Assembly: GCA_009602725.1 (NCBI GenBank)
Contig: WELB01000057.1
Span: forward strand, 302,753-313,804
DNA length: 11,052 nucleotides
Source: Spirogloea muscicola
Lineage: Eukaryota; Streptophyta; Zygnematophyceae; Spirogloeales; Spirogloeaceae
Reading direction: 5' to 3'
Shown: positions 1-6,838 of the stretch, piece after piece
Layout of the letters: the number at the start of each line of letters is the position of its first letter
Numbering within the stretch: position 1 is the first letter of the stretch
The notes under the pieces: generated by a model
Databases searched by the model: none
Told to the model about the DNA's origin: nothing
Seen by the model: the letters and a program-made list of their open reading frames with translations, nothing else
Made by a program: the position numbers and the translations under genes

Positions 1-123
<123 letters not shown>

Positions 124-166
124 CCACCCGCCCCGCCCCGCCGGCAGCCCCGTCTCGCCGCTGCAG

Positions 167-2425
167 ATGAGGTCCGAGACGGCCGTGCCGCCGGGCAGCC
201 TGCCGGCGTCGCCCTTCGACTTCGCCGACGGCGGCGGCCCCGAGACGTCCCCGCGGAAGAAGGCCAGGACCTGCGCCAGCGCCGCCAGGCTCCGCGGCGG
301 CGGCGAGACGGCGTCGAGCCTCGCAGCTTCCAACGCTGTCGAAGCTGCCGGGGAGGTCGACGCCGGAAGCGGCGCCGACGCGCCCGCCCTGGGGGCCTCC
401 CAATGGCCGTGGCCTCTGCCGGTGGAGAGGCCCGGCATCTCGGACTACGTCGTGGCGGCTCCAGACGTTCCCAGTAAGCTCGCTCGTCCATATGTCCCAT
501 CTGCATCCCTTTCTTCCTGCAGCCCTCCCATGCGGACGGTGATGATGTTGTTCTGAGCCCCTATTTAGCAGCACAGAGAAATCTCCAGGTTCCGGGTGCT
601 GAAGCCAAGCAAGATGAGCAAGAAGGGCAGAAACAGTGAAAGCTCACAGTTTTTCGCAACAGCCGCCATGCGATGGTGGTCGCAAGCATGCGGCTGCAAC
701 TCCTTTTGCTGCTGCATCTTCTCCATGCCGGCCTTCATGCATGCACCTATACACCTGGAAGACCAGACCTACACGCTGCACTCAGGTGCTCAGAGGCAAG
801 AGTGACTCCTTGACAAGGCTCATGTGCTGACCTTGCGCCTCTGTCTTGTGTCCAGCAGCGACACAGTCGTGCGCAGATGGCATTCCTGCCAGCTGGCTCC
901 AACTCCCCCAGATGCACTATTGGCTTCAGCAGCTGCAGAATCCGAGCCCCTCGCAGAAAGGTGCGAAGATTGATGAAATCATCTCTGGATACATTAGTCC
1001 ATGAATTATGTCGATTTCAATAGGAACTTAGACAGCTGTCTGCGAAGTCATGGTGGCAGTCGCTGCGCCGGTGATGGAGGTTCTTGATCCTGCTTAGGTA
1101 GTCGTTGCTGCAGCTTTGCCGTAATAGTCGAGGGACCTTAGAAGGCCATTGCAACGGCAAGTCCTCACGCCCAGTACACCTGATGTGCTATAGCGTTTTG
1201 TGTCTTTGCAGCCCAAGAGGGCGGGATGGACAATCTGGCCCTGCTTTCGAAACACCAGCGCAGCCGTAAGCAGCCTCCGATGCAGCAGGCCTCAGCAGCC
1301 ACAAGCAGTGGCAGAGCCCAGGTTGGACAGCTTCAAGAAGCGCCCCAAGCACAGGCGAGGAAGAGACGGCTATTGCCAGGCCCGATGACGGCGTCAGAGG
1401 CCCACGCAAACTACATGGCCGCCTACGCCAGTGCCATGTCCTGTGGTGAAAGAGGGCGCCAAGTCCAGGATCCGTGGTTCCTTGACCAGAGCCAGGGAGG
1501 CTGGCCTGCAGGGCAGCAGCTATCCTTGAGCAGGTCCTCAGCAAGCCACGCTTCGGTGGCAGGGGACATGCATTTTGCACGGCTGTCGCAGGCGAAGGGC
1601 TGGCCCAGGCAAGCTTACGACAACGCGGGTCAACAGCAGCACCAGTACCTGCACAGCCAGCACATGAGCAGAGCGCAGCAGGAGCACGCCCAGTGCATGG
1701 CGGGCCCGCTGACAGCAGCCTCCAACCAAGTCTTGCAGACTACGGACGACTATCTGGCCATGCCGCCTCAGGCTACTTTCACTGCTGCTGCTCGACTACC
1801 TGTCCACCTTGCAAAGCCTTCTTGTGGAGCGGCTGCTGAGCAACCAATCGCTGGGCGCCAGTCTGCTGATGTCAGTCAGCTGCAGGCCTTGCAGGATACA
1901 CGCATCCTCTTCGGCAGAGTGTGGCCGGCAGGGACGGCCTGCCACAGGTGTCAGAGCGAGAAGATGAGCAGCACGGCTGCCGGGCAGTCCACAAATCTGG
2001 CCCGTCTCAGCCGCAGCCAGGGGCTCAGTTCCACTCAGGTTCAGTGGAAGGCCAGCCCGTCTGGAGCTGCCGAGGGATGCAGTCCCATGACATCTGAGCT
2101 GATGAGCTTGCAAGGAGGAAGCAGGTCTTTTTCGATGGACTGCAGCATTACTGCTGCAGGAACTGGCTTGCAGACAGCGTTGCCCAGGGCAGCCAAAGAA
2201 GAGCAGCAACTCTTTGAGACGATACTGAAGTCTGACTGGGAGGCTGTGGGGGTCACCTGCAGCAGCGCTTCAGCAGCGTCGCCATCAGCCGCTAACAGTT
2301 GTATGCCTATTGCCACCGGCCCATCTATCAAGCCCATAGCAGACGGTGCTGAACCAGTCCCGTGTGCCCCGACCTCCCCCTGGCCAGCAGCAGGTCGAGA
2401 GCCCGACACAACTCTGAAGCTCTGA
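167..2425 (+). CDS. Unrecognised multi-exon protein, Ser/Ala/Gln-rich, probably nuclear
   Basis: I do not recognise this gene. The best model has exons 167-473, 579-635, 859-960 and 1212-2425 (TGA at 2423-2425). All phases agree and the product is about 559 residues. The donor after 473 (GTAAGC) and the acceptor before 1212 (CTTTGCAG) are strong. The exon 2 acceptor at 577-578 and the exon 3 ends are uncertain: a donor at 997 instead of 961 also keeps frame. The last exon holds one 1.2-kb open frame with high GC at third positions. The protein is low-complexity, with basic clusters SPRKKAR near residue 30 and ARKRR in the last exon that could be nuclear localisation signals. There is one CHRC pair but no full zinc finger, and no signal peptide or membrane segment. 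The ATG at 167 follows an acceptor-like CTGCAG, and no in-frame stop lies upstream, so more 5' coding sequence may lie outside the window. A transcription-related role is only a guess from composition. Confidence 0.55.
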
Positions 2426-3093
2426 CACGCCAGGCCCTGGCTCGCATGACGTGGGGTCAACTTACGCTGTAGACATCCTTGTCACAGCATCTCTGTACAT
2501 GTGCTCGCGCAAGCATGTCACAAGCACAGCCATATAGTCATTCTACCCAGTATAGTTAAACTACTTGATTGTGCATTTGGAACAACCAGCACCACTTGCA
2601 TCAGATCTAGATATACCTAGGAGCATCAGGTTGTTATCAATTGAACGCAGAGTCTGCGAGTGGCATAGGCAATGCACAAAGCTCCCAGTGATGTTATCAC
2701 TGCTATGCTCATTTGGCCCTTTGGCTCAGTTGCACTTGACATTTTGCAGATATGAGTTTCATCTCATATCAGCTCAATTTTTCATTCAGTAGTTTCATTG
2801 AAGTACGCCATATGGAGATGGGCCTATACTTTGAGAAACCAAGCCTCACGTAATATACACCAATATTGCATACAAGTGGCCTGACTGTTGGAATGGGTGT
2901 GCATCACATTTTCATACTTAGACTACATAATCAACCGTGTCTCTACGAACGTCTCCTTGCGCTGTGCAGTTACTGCTATGTATTTGCACTCAGTACTCGT
3001 CACCTGCACTACCATTTGCGTTTCTTCATCAAAGCGAAGATGGATGTATGACAGCCAACAGCGTAGTGGAATCCATAGTATTTGACAATGATG
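2426..3093. other. Spacer without a supportable gene
   Basis: This stretch is AT-richer than the exon before it and presumably starts with the 3' UTR of the upstream gene. Only short overlapping ORFs of 61-81 codons occur, and none has coding-like composition or a recognisable motif. I see no TGTAA polyadenylation signal close to the stop at 2425. Confidence 0.6.
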
Positions 3094-3145
3094 TCACTCA
3101 AAAAGCCTCGTCGTCGTCGCCGTTGTTGCTATTTTGCTGCTTTCG

Positions 3146-3415
3146 TTATTGTAGACCGCACCCAACGAAACGCTTTTCTTGAAGAACACACTGGGGACCC
3201 TGCTGCAAATGATGCCCCATGGACGAGAGTTGGAATTGATTGGACCCAAAGAGCGTGCTTGAAGCCCCATCCCATTGAACCTTTTGTAGCTTCTCCAATA
3301 CGTCCACAGCCTCCTTGGAGCTGAGCAGGTAGGTTGTCCCTGGCAGCGCAGAGTTGACCTCTCCTTGCATTGTGGCCAGATTGTTTGGGTCACTATTGAC
3401 ACGGTCATCGTTGCG
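3146..3415 (-). pseudogene. Decayed coding fragment, possibly from a mobile element
   Basis: Read from 3415 down to the TAA at 3146-3148, this frame gives about 89 residues of balanced, globular-looking protein. It includes a Leu-Pro-Gly-Thr-Thr-Tyr-Leu run and a Leu/Lys-rich helix. The same frame continues upstream through a single in-frame TAG (3416-3418) back to about 3520, so it looks like a broken larger ORF. The spacing of Asn-Asp-Asp, Asn-Asn, Leu-Pro-Gly and Tyr-Leu-Ser/Leu-Ser faintly resembles a stretch of PIF1/Helitron-type helicases, but no Walker motif is visible and the downstream part does not fit that family. It lies directly left of the retroelement array, so an element remnant is the simplest reading. 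It could also be an exon of an unrelated minus-strand gene. Confidence 0.35.
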
Positions 3416-3889
3416 CTAGACCAGAGACGGCAAATTAGGCAGCTGGAGCAGAGCTTTGTGTGGCAGCCCACATTGCAGATCAGTTTTGTTTTCCTTCCAC
3501 CACAGCCCACCGAGGTATTAGAGAACAAATTACGGGAAGTAACCCCAACTGCAGCTGCAGCCGCCAATGCCGTCGCGGCTTACGCTCCTCGCCGGGACCG
3601 CTGTTGCCGCTGCTTACTCCAAGCCGCCACCCCTGCTACCACCACCAATCCCCAACAGCCGCCTCCTATGTAGCGGCGCCGCCACTTAAGCAGACGCCAC
3701 CACGGGCCACGGCGACAGCGTGAGCATTGTCCACTCTTAATGCGCTAAGCAGTCACCGCCCTCGCCTTCTTGTGAATGAACCCTTTGTTCCTTCTTTCTG
3801 GCGGAATTAGTGTGCGCCATGGGGGGACTCGCCGGCGGCCCGCCACGCTCGGTCCCCGCCGCCTGCAAGCGCGCCATTGCCCCCTCGGA

Positions 3890-4105
3890 ACGACTCCCAC
3901 GGACCCATGCTGTCGTTCCTCTCCGTCCTGCGTTGATTTGGCGCTTCCCAATCCTTTTGACTTGCACTTACTGACTGGAGGTTACTGAGAGCCCCCTTGC
4001 TGCCGTCTTTGCGATTGGTCTCTTGCTTTTTGCGCCATCCGGCCCCTTCAGACCTTTGTCCATTTGGGCTGGCCTCTCACAGCCACTAGTCAACTTGGAA
4101 GCGCC
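3890..4105 (+). mobile_element. Retroelement copy A: coding tail and hairpin
   Basis: The coding tail ends D-L-H-L-L-T-G-G-Y with its stop at 3986-3988. A hairpin at 4067-4084 (GGCTG pairing with CAGCC) follows 78 bases later, preceded by TTGTCCATT. The coding part upstream of the last dozen codons is strongly diverged. The left end of the copy cannot be fixed from the sequence. Confidence 0.5.
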
Positions 4106-4119
4106 GTTTCCTTCAATCA

Positions 4120-4190
4120 CTTCGGACTCTTTTCCATTCGCTGTCCATTCCTTTTGTCCTTTCTGTTCTGGGCTGACTATTCACAGCCCT
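4120..4190 (+). mobile_element. Isolated hairpin block of the retroelement family
   Basis: CTGTCCATTCC is followed by a hairpin at 4170-4189 with six paired bases (GGGCTG with CAGCCC). No coding tail lies in front of it; copy A's hairpin is only about 100 bases upstream. It therefore looks like a copy cut down to its 3' UTR, or a duplication of that UTR. Confidence 0.45.
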
Positions 4191-4534
4191 CGCCCCCTTC
4201 GCACTACTCCGACTACCCCCGGTGCGATCAGCTCCTGCCAGCTGCAGTTGACACCTTTGGCTGTCTGGGTCCGCGTTTCGACACCCTCCTCCACAACATT
4301 GCCAATCTAGGCTACACACGACGTGCAGATGTGTTCCCGGCTGAGATGTGCTTGCCAGCTGCATATCTGTCTTTCTTGCGACGACGAGTTTCGGCCTGTT
4401 TGCAGCGTGCCCAGGCTAATGCCTTGCACCAGAAAGCTGGGCGAGCTCTAGTTGGTGGCAGAAGGGCTTCTTATCTGACATCTAGTATTCAGGCATCGTT
4501 TAGCGACCTTTATGTTTTGACCCGCGGTTACTGA
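4191..4534 (+). pseudogene. 3' end of a retroelement ORF (longest copy, B)
   Basis: About 114 codons without a stop end in F-S-D-L-Y-V-L-T-R-G-Y at 4532-4534. The sequence contains D-T-F-G-C-L-G-P, then F-L-R-R-R-V-S-A-C-L-Q-R-A, then a K-A-G-R-A-L stretch. The pattern (aromatic/Gly core, then a Leu/Arg helix with L-Q-R) recalls the C-terminal region that follows the reverse transcriptase in a group of algal and oomycete retroelement proteins. That comparison is from memory and unverified. The minus-strand copy at 5140-5514 encodes a clearly related tail (LQRS...RAGRAL), which confirms a shared coding ancestry. The element enzyme itself is absent, so this is a 5'-truncated, dead copy. Confidence 0.6.
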
Positions 4535-4669
4535 GCGGGTCATTCTGCTGTAGGTTATGTAGGTCTTAGATGTGCTTGCCTTTGTACTTGGCCATTTGGC
4601 CTTCAATTGTTTCAAATACACGAAAATTCCTTTAGGGCTTACTTCTTTTGCGCTGTGAAACGGGCTGGC
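4535..4669 (+). mobile_element. 3' UTR of copy B, cut inside the hairpin
   Basis: The UTR after the stop of copy B runs to GGGCTGGC at 4662-4669, which is the left arm of the family hairpin. The next bases start another copy's coding tail. The right arm and 3' end are missing, so the following copy appears to have joined, or recombined, inside the hairpin. Confidence 0.4.
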
Positions 4670-4845
4670 AATCTGACTTGCGGCAGCTGATTAGGGGTTA
4701 TTGAGCTCCAAAACAAAGATGCGAAATCGAAATTCGATGTAGCCACTTGCATAGCTGTGTGTTCGAAGCCTTTCGGCCCTTTGGACCTTATCCATTTCTC
4801 CTGGGCTGGCCTTACATAGCCATCGCCCCTATGTGGAGTAGCCAC
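4670..4845 (+). mobile_element. Retroelement copy with tail at 4704 and hairpin at 4804
   Basis: Codons 4672-4704 read S-D-L-R-Q-L-I-R-G-Y-stop, a diverged version of the family tail. The block TTTCGGCCC and then TTATCCATTTC precede a hairpin at 4804-4821 (GGCTG with TAGCC, one G-T wobble). The 3' end reads CCTATGTGGAG then TAGCCACTT. The stop-to-hairpin distance is 99 bases. Confidence 0.5.
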
Positions 4846-5015
4846 TTTCTTATGACTCGGAATCGGACTACTTGTTGCTCACTCGCGGGTACTGAGCTTC
4901 CATCTGCATCGTCTCGTGTCTAGTTGTGAAATGTTTTCTTTCGGCACCCTTTTTGGCTTTTGGATATTGTCCATTCTTGTTGGGCTGGCTTTGCCGGCCC
5001 TTCTGGCGAGCAATT
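4846..5015 (+). mobile_element. Retroelement copy C
   Basis: Only about fifteen codons of the coding part remain, ending D-Y-L-L-L-T-R-G-Y with the stop at 4893-4895. The 29 bases at 4873-4901 are identical to 5947-5975 in copy E. The block TTTCGGCACC (about 4939) and ATATTGTCCATTC precede an 8-base-pair hairpin at 4982-5000 with one wobble pair. The 3' end is CTGGCGAG. Confidence 0.65.
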
Positions 5016-5053
5016 CTCTATGAGCTGGCCTCTCAAAGCCATTGCCTTATGAG
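5016..5053 (+). mobile_element. Partial hairpin block of the retroelement family
   Basis: TCTATGAGCTGGCCTCTC and the following AAAGCC at 5035-5040 resemble the hairpin of copy A, only about 40 bases after the hairpin of copy C. Pairing is weaker here. It looks like a further remnant or a local duplication. Confidence 0.35.
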
Positions 5054-5139
5054 AAGAATGACCTGTTTCTTTCTTCATGTGGACCGCAAGGCAGCAAGTA
5101 TTAAGGAGCTAGGGTACGCTGATCATCCTGCCGGTGAGA
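5054..5139. repeat. Left 86-base direct repeat flanking the minus-strand insertion
   Basis: It matches 5515-5600 in direct orientation over 86 bases with one mismatch (C at 5076, T at 5537). Matching stops at both ends of each copy. It borders the 3' end of the inverted retroelement copy and behaves like a long target-site duplication. Confidence 0.9.
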
Positions 5140-5514
5140 AGAAGTGGCACTCCAAAAGGGGGCAAGGGCTGTGATAAGCCAGTCCAAAAAGAATTGACAA
5201 GGGTTCAAAGAGGCCGACAAGCGTTTAACACCTACAGAGGGGCCTGAAGATGTCATGACAGCACAGGGGGAGGATGGATCACTCAGTAGTTACGAGTGAG
5301 GAGCCGCAGATCCGACAGACTAGCTGCCGGAAAACTATCCCCCTGCCGAAAGCCAGAGGCCGCAGCGAGAGCACGGCCAGCACGCAGATGTAGAGCATGG
5401 GCCATGGACCGCTGGAGGGACACTGACAATCTCATCCGGTATGCCGGTGAGAAGGCGCGCGGTGCGCATGATATTGAAAGGAAGGCCAATCGTAGCCTTA
5501 CAAATGTCCTGTTA
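5140..5514 (-). mobile_element. Inverted 5'-truncated retroelement insertion (copy D)
   Basis: On the minus strand this 375-base insert opens with a truncated coding frame that runs to the stop at 5283-5285. The frame contains L-S-V-S-L-Q-R-S, then R-A-G-R-A-L, and ends S-D-L-R-L-L-T-R-N-Y. The UTR then leads to TTGTCAATTC and the hairpin region at 5166-5185, 98 bases past the stop. The 3' end lies against the left direct repeat near TGGAGTGCCACTTC. It is the only copy in the array on this strand and the only one whose limits are fixed, by the flanking 86-base repeats. A single transposition event into older array sequence explains it best. Confidence 0.75.
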
Positions 5515-5600
5515 AAGAATGACCTGTTTCTTTCTTTATGTGGACCGCAAGGCAGCAAGTATTAAGGAGCTAGGGTACGCTGATCATCCTGCCGGTGAGA
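5515..5600. repeat. Right 86-base direct repeat flanking the minus-strand insertion
   Basis: It is the second copy of 5054-5139, offset by 461 bases and differing at one position. It borders the 5'-truncated end of the inverted copy. Confidence 0.9.
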
Positions 5601-5790
5601 CGAGTTTGTCGCGCTCGCGATCGACGACCAACGGGGCGCTTTGGACTCGCTGCTGGACTACTCCAGCAGTCCACAAGCATGGACTGTAGTGTAGTTCTCT
5701 TTCGGCACCTCTTTCTTTGGCTTGGGATATTGTCCATTCTTTTTGGGCTGGCTTTGCCAGCCACTCTTCTCTATGGGCGAGCACTTCTCT
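5601..5790 (+). mobile_element. Retroelement copy with strong hairpin, eroded coding tail
   Basis: TTTCGGCACCTC at about 5700 and ATATTGTCCATTC lead to a perfect 7-base-pair hairpin at 5746-5762 (GGCTGGC, loop TTT, GCCAGCC). The 3' end is CTCTATGGGCGAGCACTTC. The place where a tail would be expected, near 5638-5660, shows only a vague Leu-Leu-Asp-Tyr reading, so the coding end is lost or badly diverged. Confidence 0.55.
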
Positions 5791-5849
5791 CCAGCCGCTT
5801 GCGAGATGTGCTGACACTCCCCGCCGTATAAGGAATCTGGAGTGTGTAT

Positions 5850-6105
5850 TATGTGATGTCCACACGCGCGCAGGACGCAGCTCTGGCCGCTGCCTCCGGG
5901 TCTCGGCGGAGTGCCTCCTTCCCTGCCTCGAGCTACTCGGACCTGATGTTGCTCACTCGCGGGTACTGAGCTTCCCTAGTATGTTGTCGTGATTGGTAGA
6001 GTAGAGGAGTCCTTCCTCGGCATCTCATTCTTCGGCTTTGGACATTGTCCATTCTTTTTGGGCTGGCTCTGCCAGCCCCTCTTTCTCTATGGGCGAGCCT
6101 TCTTC
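5850..6105 (+). mobile_element. Retroelement copy E
   Basis: The frame ending at the stop 5967-5969 reads A-L-A-A-A-S-G-S-R-R through S-Y-S-D-L-M-L-L-T-R-G-Y. It is closely related to the inverted copy at 5140-5514, which has A-L-A-A-A-S-G-F-R-Q. The hairpin at 6060-6078 has eight Watson-Crick pairs with loop TCT, 91 bases past the stop. The 3' end is TATGGGCGAGCCTTCTTC. The 5' junction is somewhere between 5790 and 5860. Confidence 0.65.
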
Positions 6106-6224
6106 TTTTAATGGAGGGCCTGTGTGGCCAAGTACAAAGGCACATTGACAAACGAGCATGCTCGACGCGAAGCCTGGCTAGCAGGTCGAGCCACTGGGAC
6201 CCGAGAGCCCCGTGCACATCCACG

Positions 6225-6390
6225 GAGAAAATGCAGCGCAACGGGTAGCTTGCTCCTGTGTACAGAATGAACGTCTTGTGTGGTTTTTCCTTTTTCGGCA
6301 CCGTTTGTGGCCTTGGTGGCCTGCGGATATTGTCCATTCTTTTCTGGGCTGGCTTTGCTAGCCCCTCTTTTCTTTTTCTGTGGGCGAGTC
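6225..6390 (+). mobile_element. Retroelement copy F
   Basis: CGCAACGGGTAG at 6237-6248 is a degenerate version of the family stop region. TTTTTCGGCACC and ATATTGTCCATTC then lead to a hairpin at 6346-6364 with eight pairs including one G-T wobble, 98 bases past the stop. The 3' end is GTGGGCGAG at about 6380-6388. This is the last recognisable full 3' UTR before GINS3. Confidence 0.6.
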
Positions 6391-6448
6391 AATCTGGCCG
6401 CGCTTGCTTTTCATTTCTTGCACCCCCGGGTTAGCAGCAGCAAGTCGG

Positions 6449-6523
6449 ATGAACTTGCAGCTCGACAAGAGGCAACCCGACGAGACCCAGAAGCAGATCC
6501 TGGATGGGCGAGCCCTTTCTTGA
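6449..6523 (+). CDS. Short ORF upstream of GINS3, possibly a uORF
   Basis: ATG at 6449 opens 24 codons ending at TGA 6521-6523. The product is hydrophilic (M-N-L-Q-L-D-K-R-Q-P-D-E-T-Q-K-Q) with helix-like composition. Its last part overlaps ATGGGCGAGCCCTTTCTT (6504-6521), which resembles the 3' end of the retroelement copies. It lies about 390 bases before the GINS3 start, so it may be in the GINS3 leader or promoter. There is no support for translation beyond the open frame itself. Confidence 0.2.
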   Translation: MNLQLDKRQPDETQKQILDGRALS

Positions 6524-6680
6524 AGCAGCAGCAACAGCACGGCCCGCCCGCCCAAGTGCAAAAAATTCAACAAGGTCCAAAGGAGCGGGAAGAAATGTCG
6601 CAACATCAGCAGCCAGTTTTGAATCTCTGTGCGCTGCCGCGCTCCTCGACCCCGCGCTGCGCCGCCGCAGCCGTCGCCAT

Positions 6681-6706
6681 CGCCGCCGCCGCCGCCGCCG
6701 CCGCCG
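6681..6706. repeat. CCG trinucleotide microsatellite
   Basis: Twenty-six bases of pure CGC/CCG repeat lie within a very GC-rich stretch (about 6640-6780), 130 bases before the GINS3 start. The long open frames seen on both strands here (poly-Pro, poly-Ala, poly-Arg) are products of this composition and are not genes. Confidence 0.9.
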
Positions 6707-6838
6707 TTGCCGCCGCTGCAGGCGCCTGCGCGGCCGTCCGCGCGGCGCACGCCGAGCGGCGGGCGGCGGTGCCCGCGACGCACTGCCTGGCGTGGTGCTC
6801 ACTGCGAGTCGCAAGCCGCTGTTGGCTCGGCCGCAGCA

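Larger units (their letters stand above)
3720..6390. mobile_element. Array of 5'-truncated retroelement copies
   Basis: One family of sequence recurs through this interval. A typical copy has a coding tail ending in variants of S-D-L-x-L-L-T-R-G-Y-stop, then 80-130 bases of UTR. After that comes the block TTTCGGCACC...ATTGTCCATTC, a hairpin around GGGCTGGC, and a 3' end near TATGGGCGAG plus roughly ten bases. Tail stops lie at 3988, 4534, 4704, 4895, 5969 and 6248 on the plus strand and at 5283 on the minus strand. Copies differ in how much 5' sequence they keep but share the same 3' end, the usual result of target-primed reverse transcription by non-LTR retrotransposons. No poly(A) tract ends any copy. 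No intact reverse transcriptase is present, so these copies cannot be autonomous. Confidence 0.75.

Noticed and set aside
1937-1970. CHRC motif suggesting a CXXC zinc finger of the CDCA7 type
   Set aside because: Only one Cys pair is present. The further CXXC pairs that define the domain are missing.
1188-2460. Long minus-strand frames at 1188-1580, 1796-2209 and 2041-2460
   Set aside because: They are antisense to the 1.2-kb plus-strand exon, have no recognisable motif, and follow from its GC-rich codon use.
3365-3723. Plus-strand frames at 3365-3673 and 3460-3723
   Set aside because: They lie partly opposite the more coding-like minus-strand fragment and end in Pro/Thr/Ala low complexity without a motif.
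3720-6390. LTR retrotransposon or CRISPR-like array
   Set aside because: There are no paired long terminal repeats around an internal region. The repeated units differ in length and carry a coding tail, unlike CRISPR repeats.
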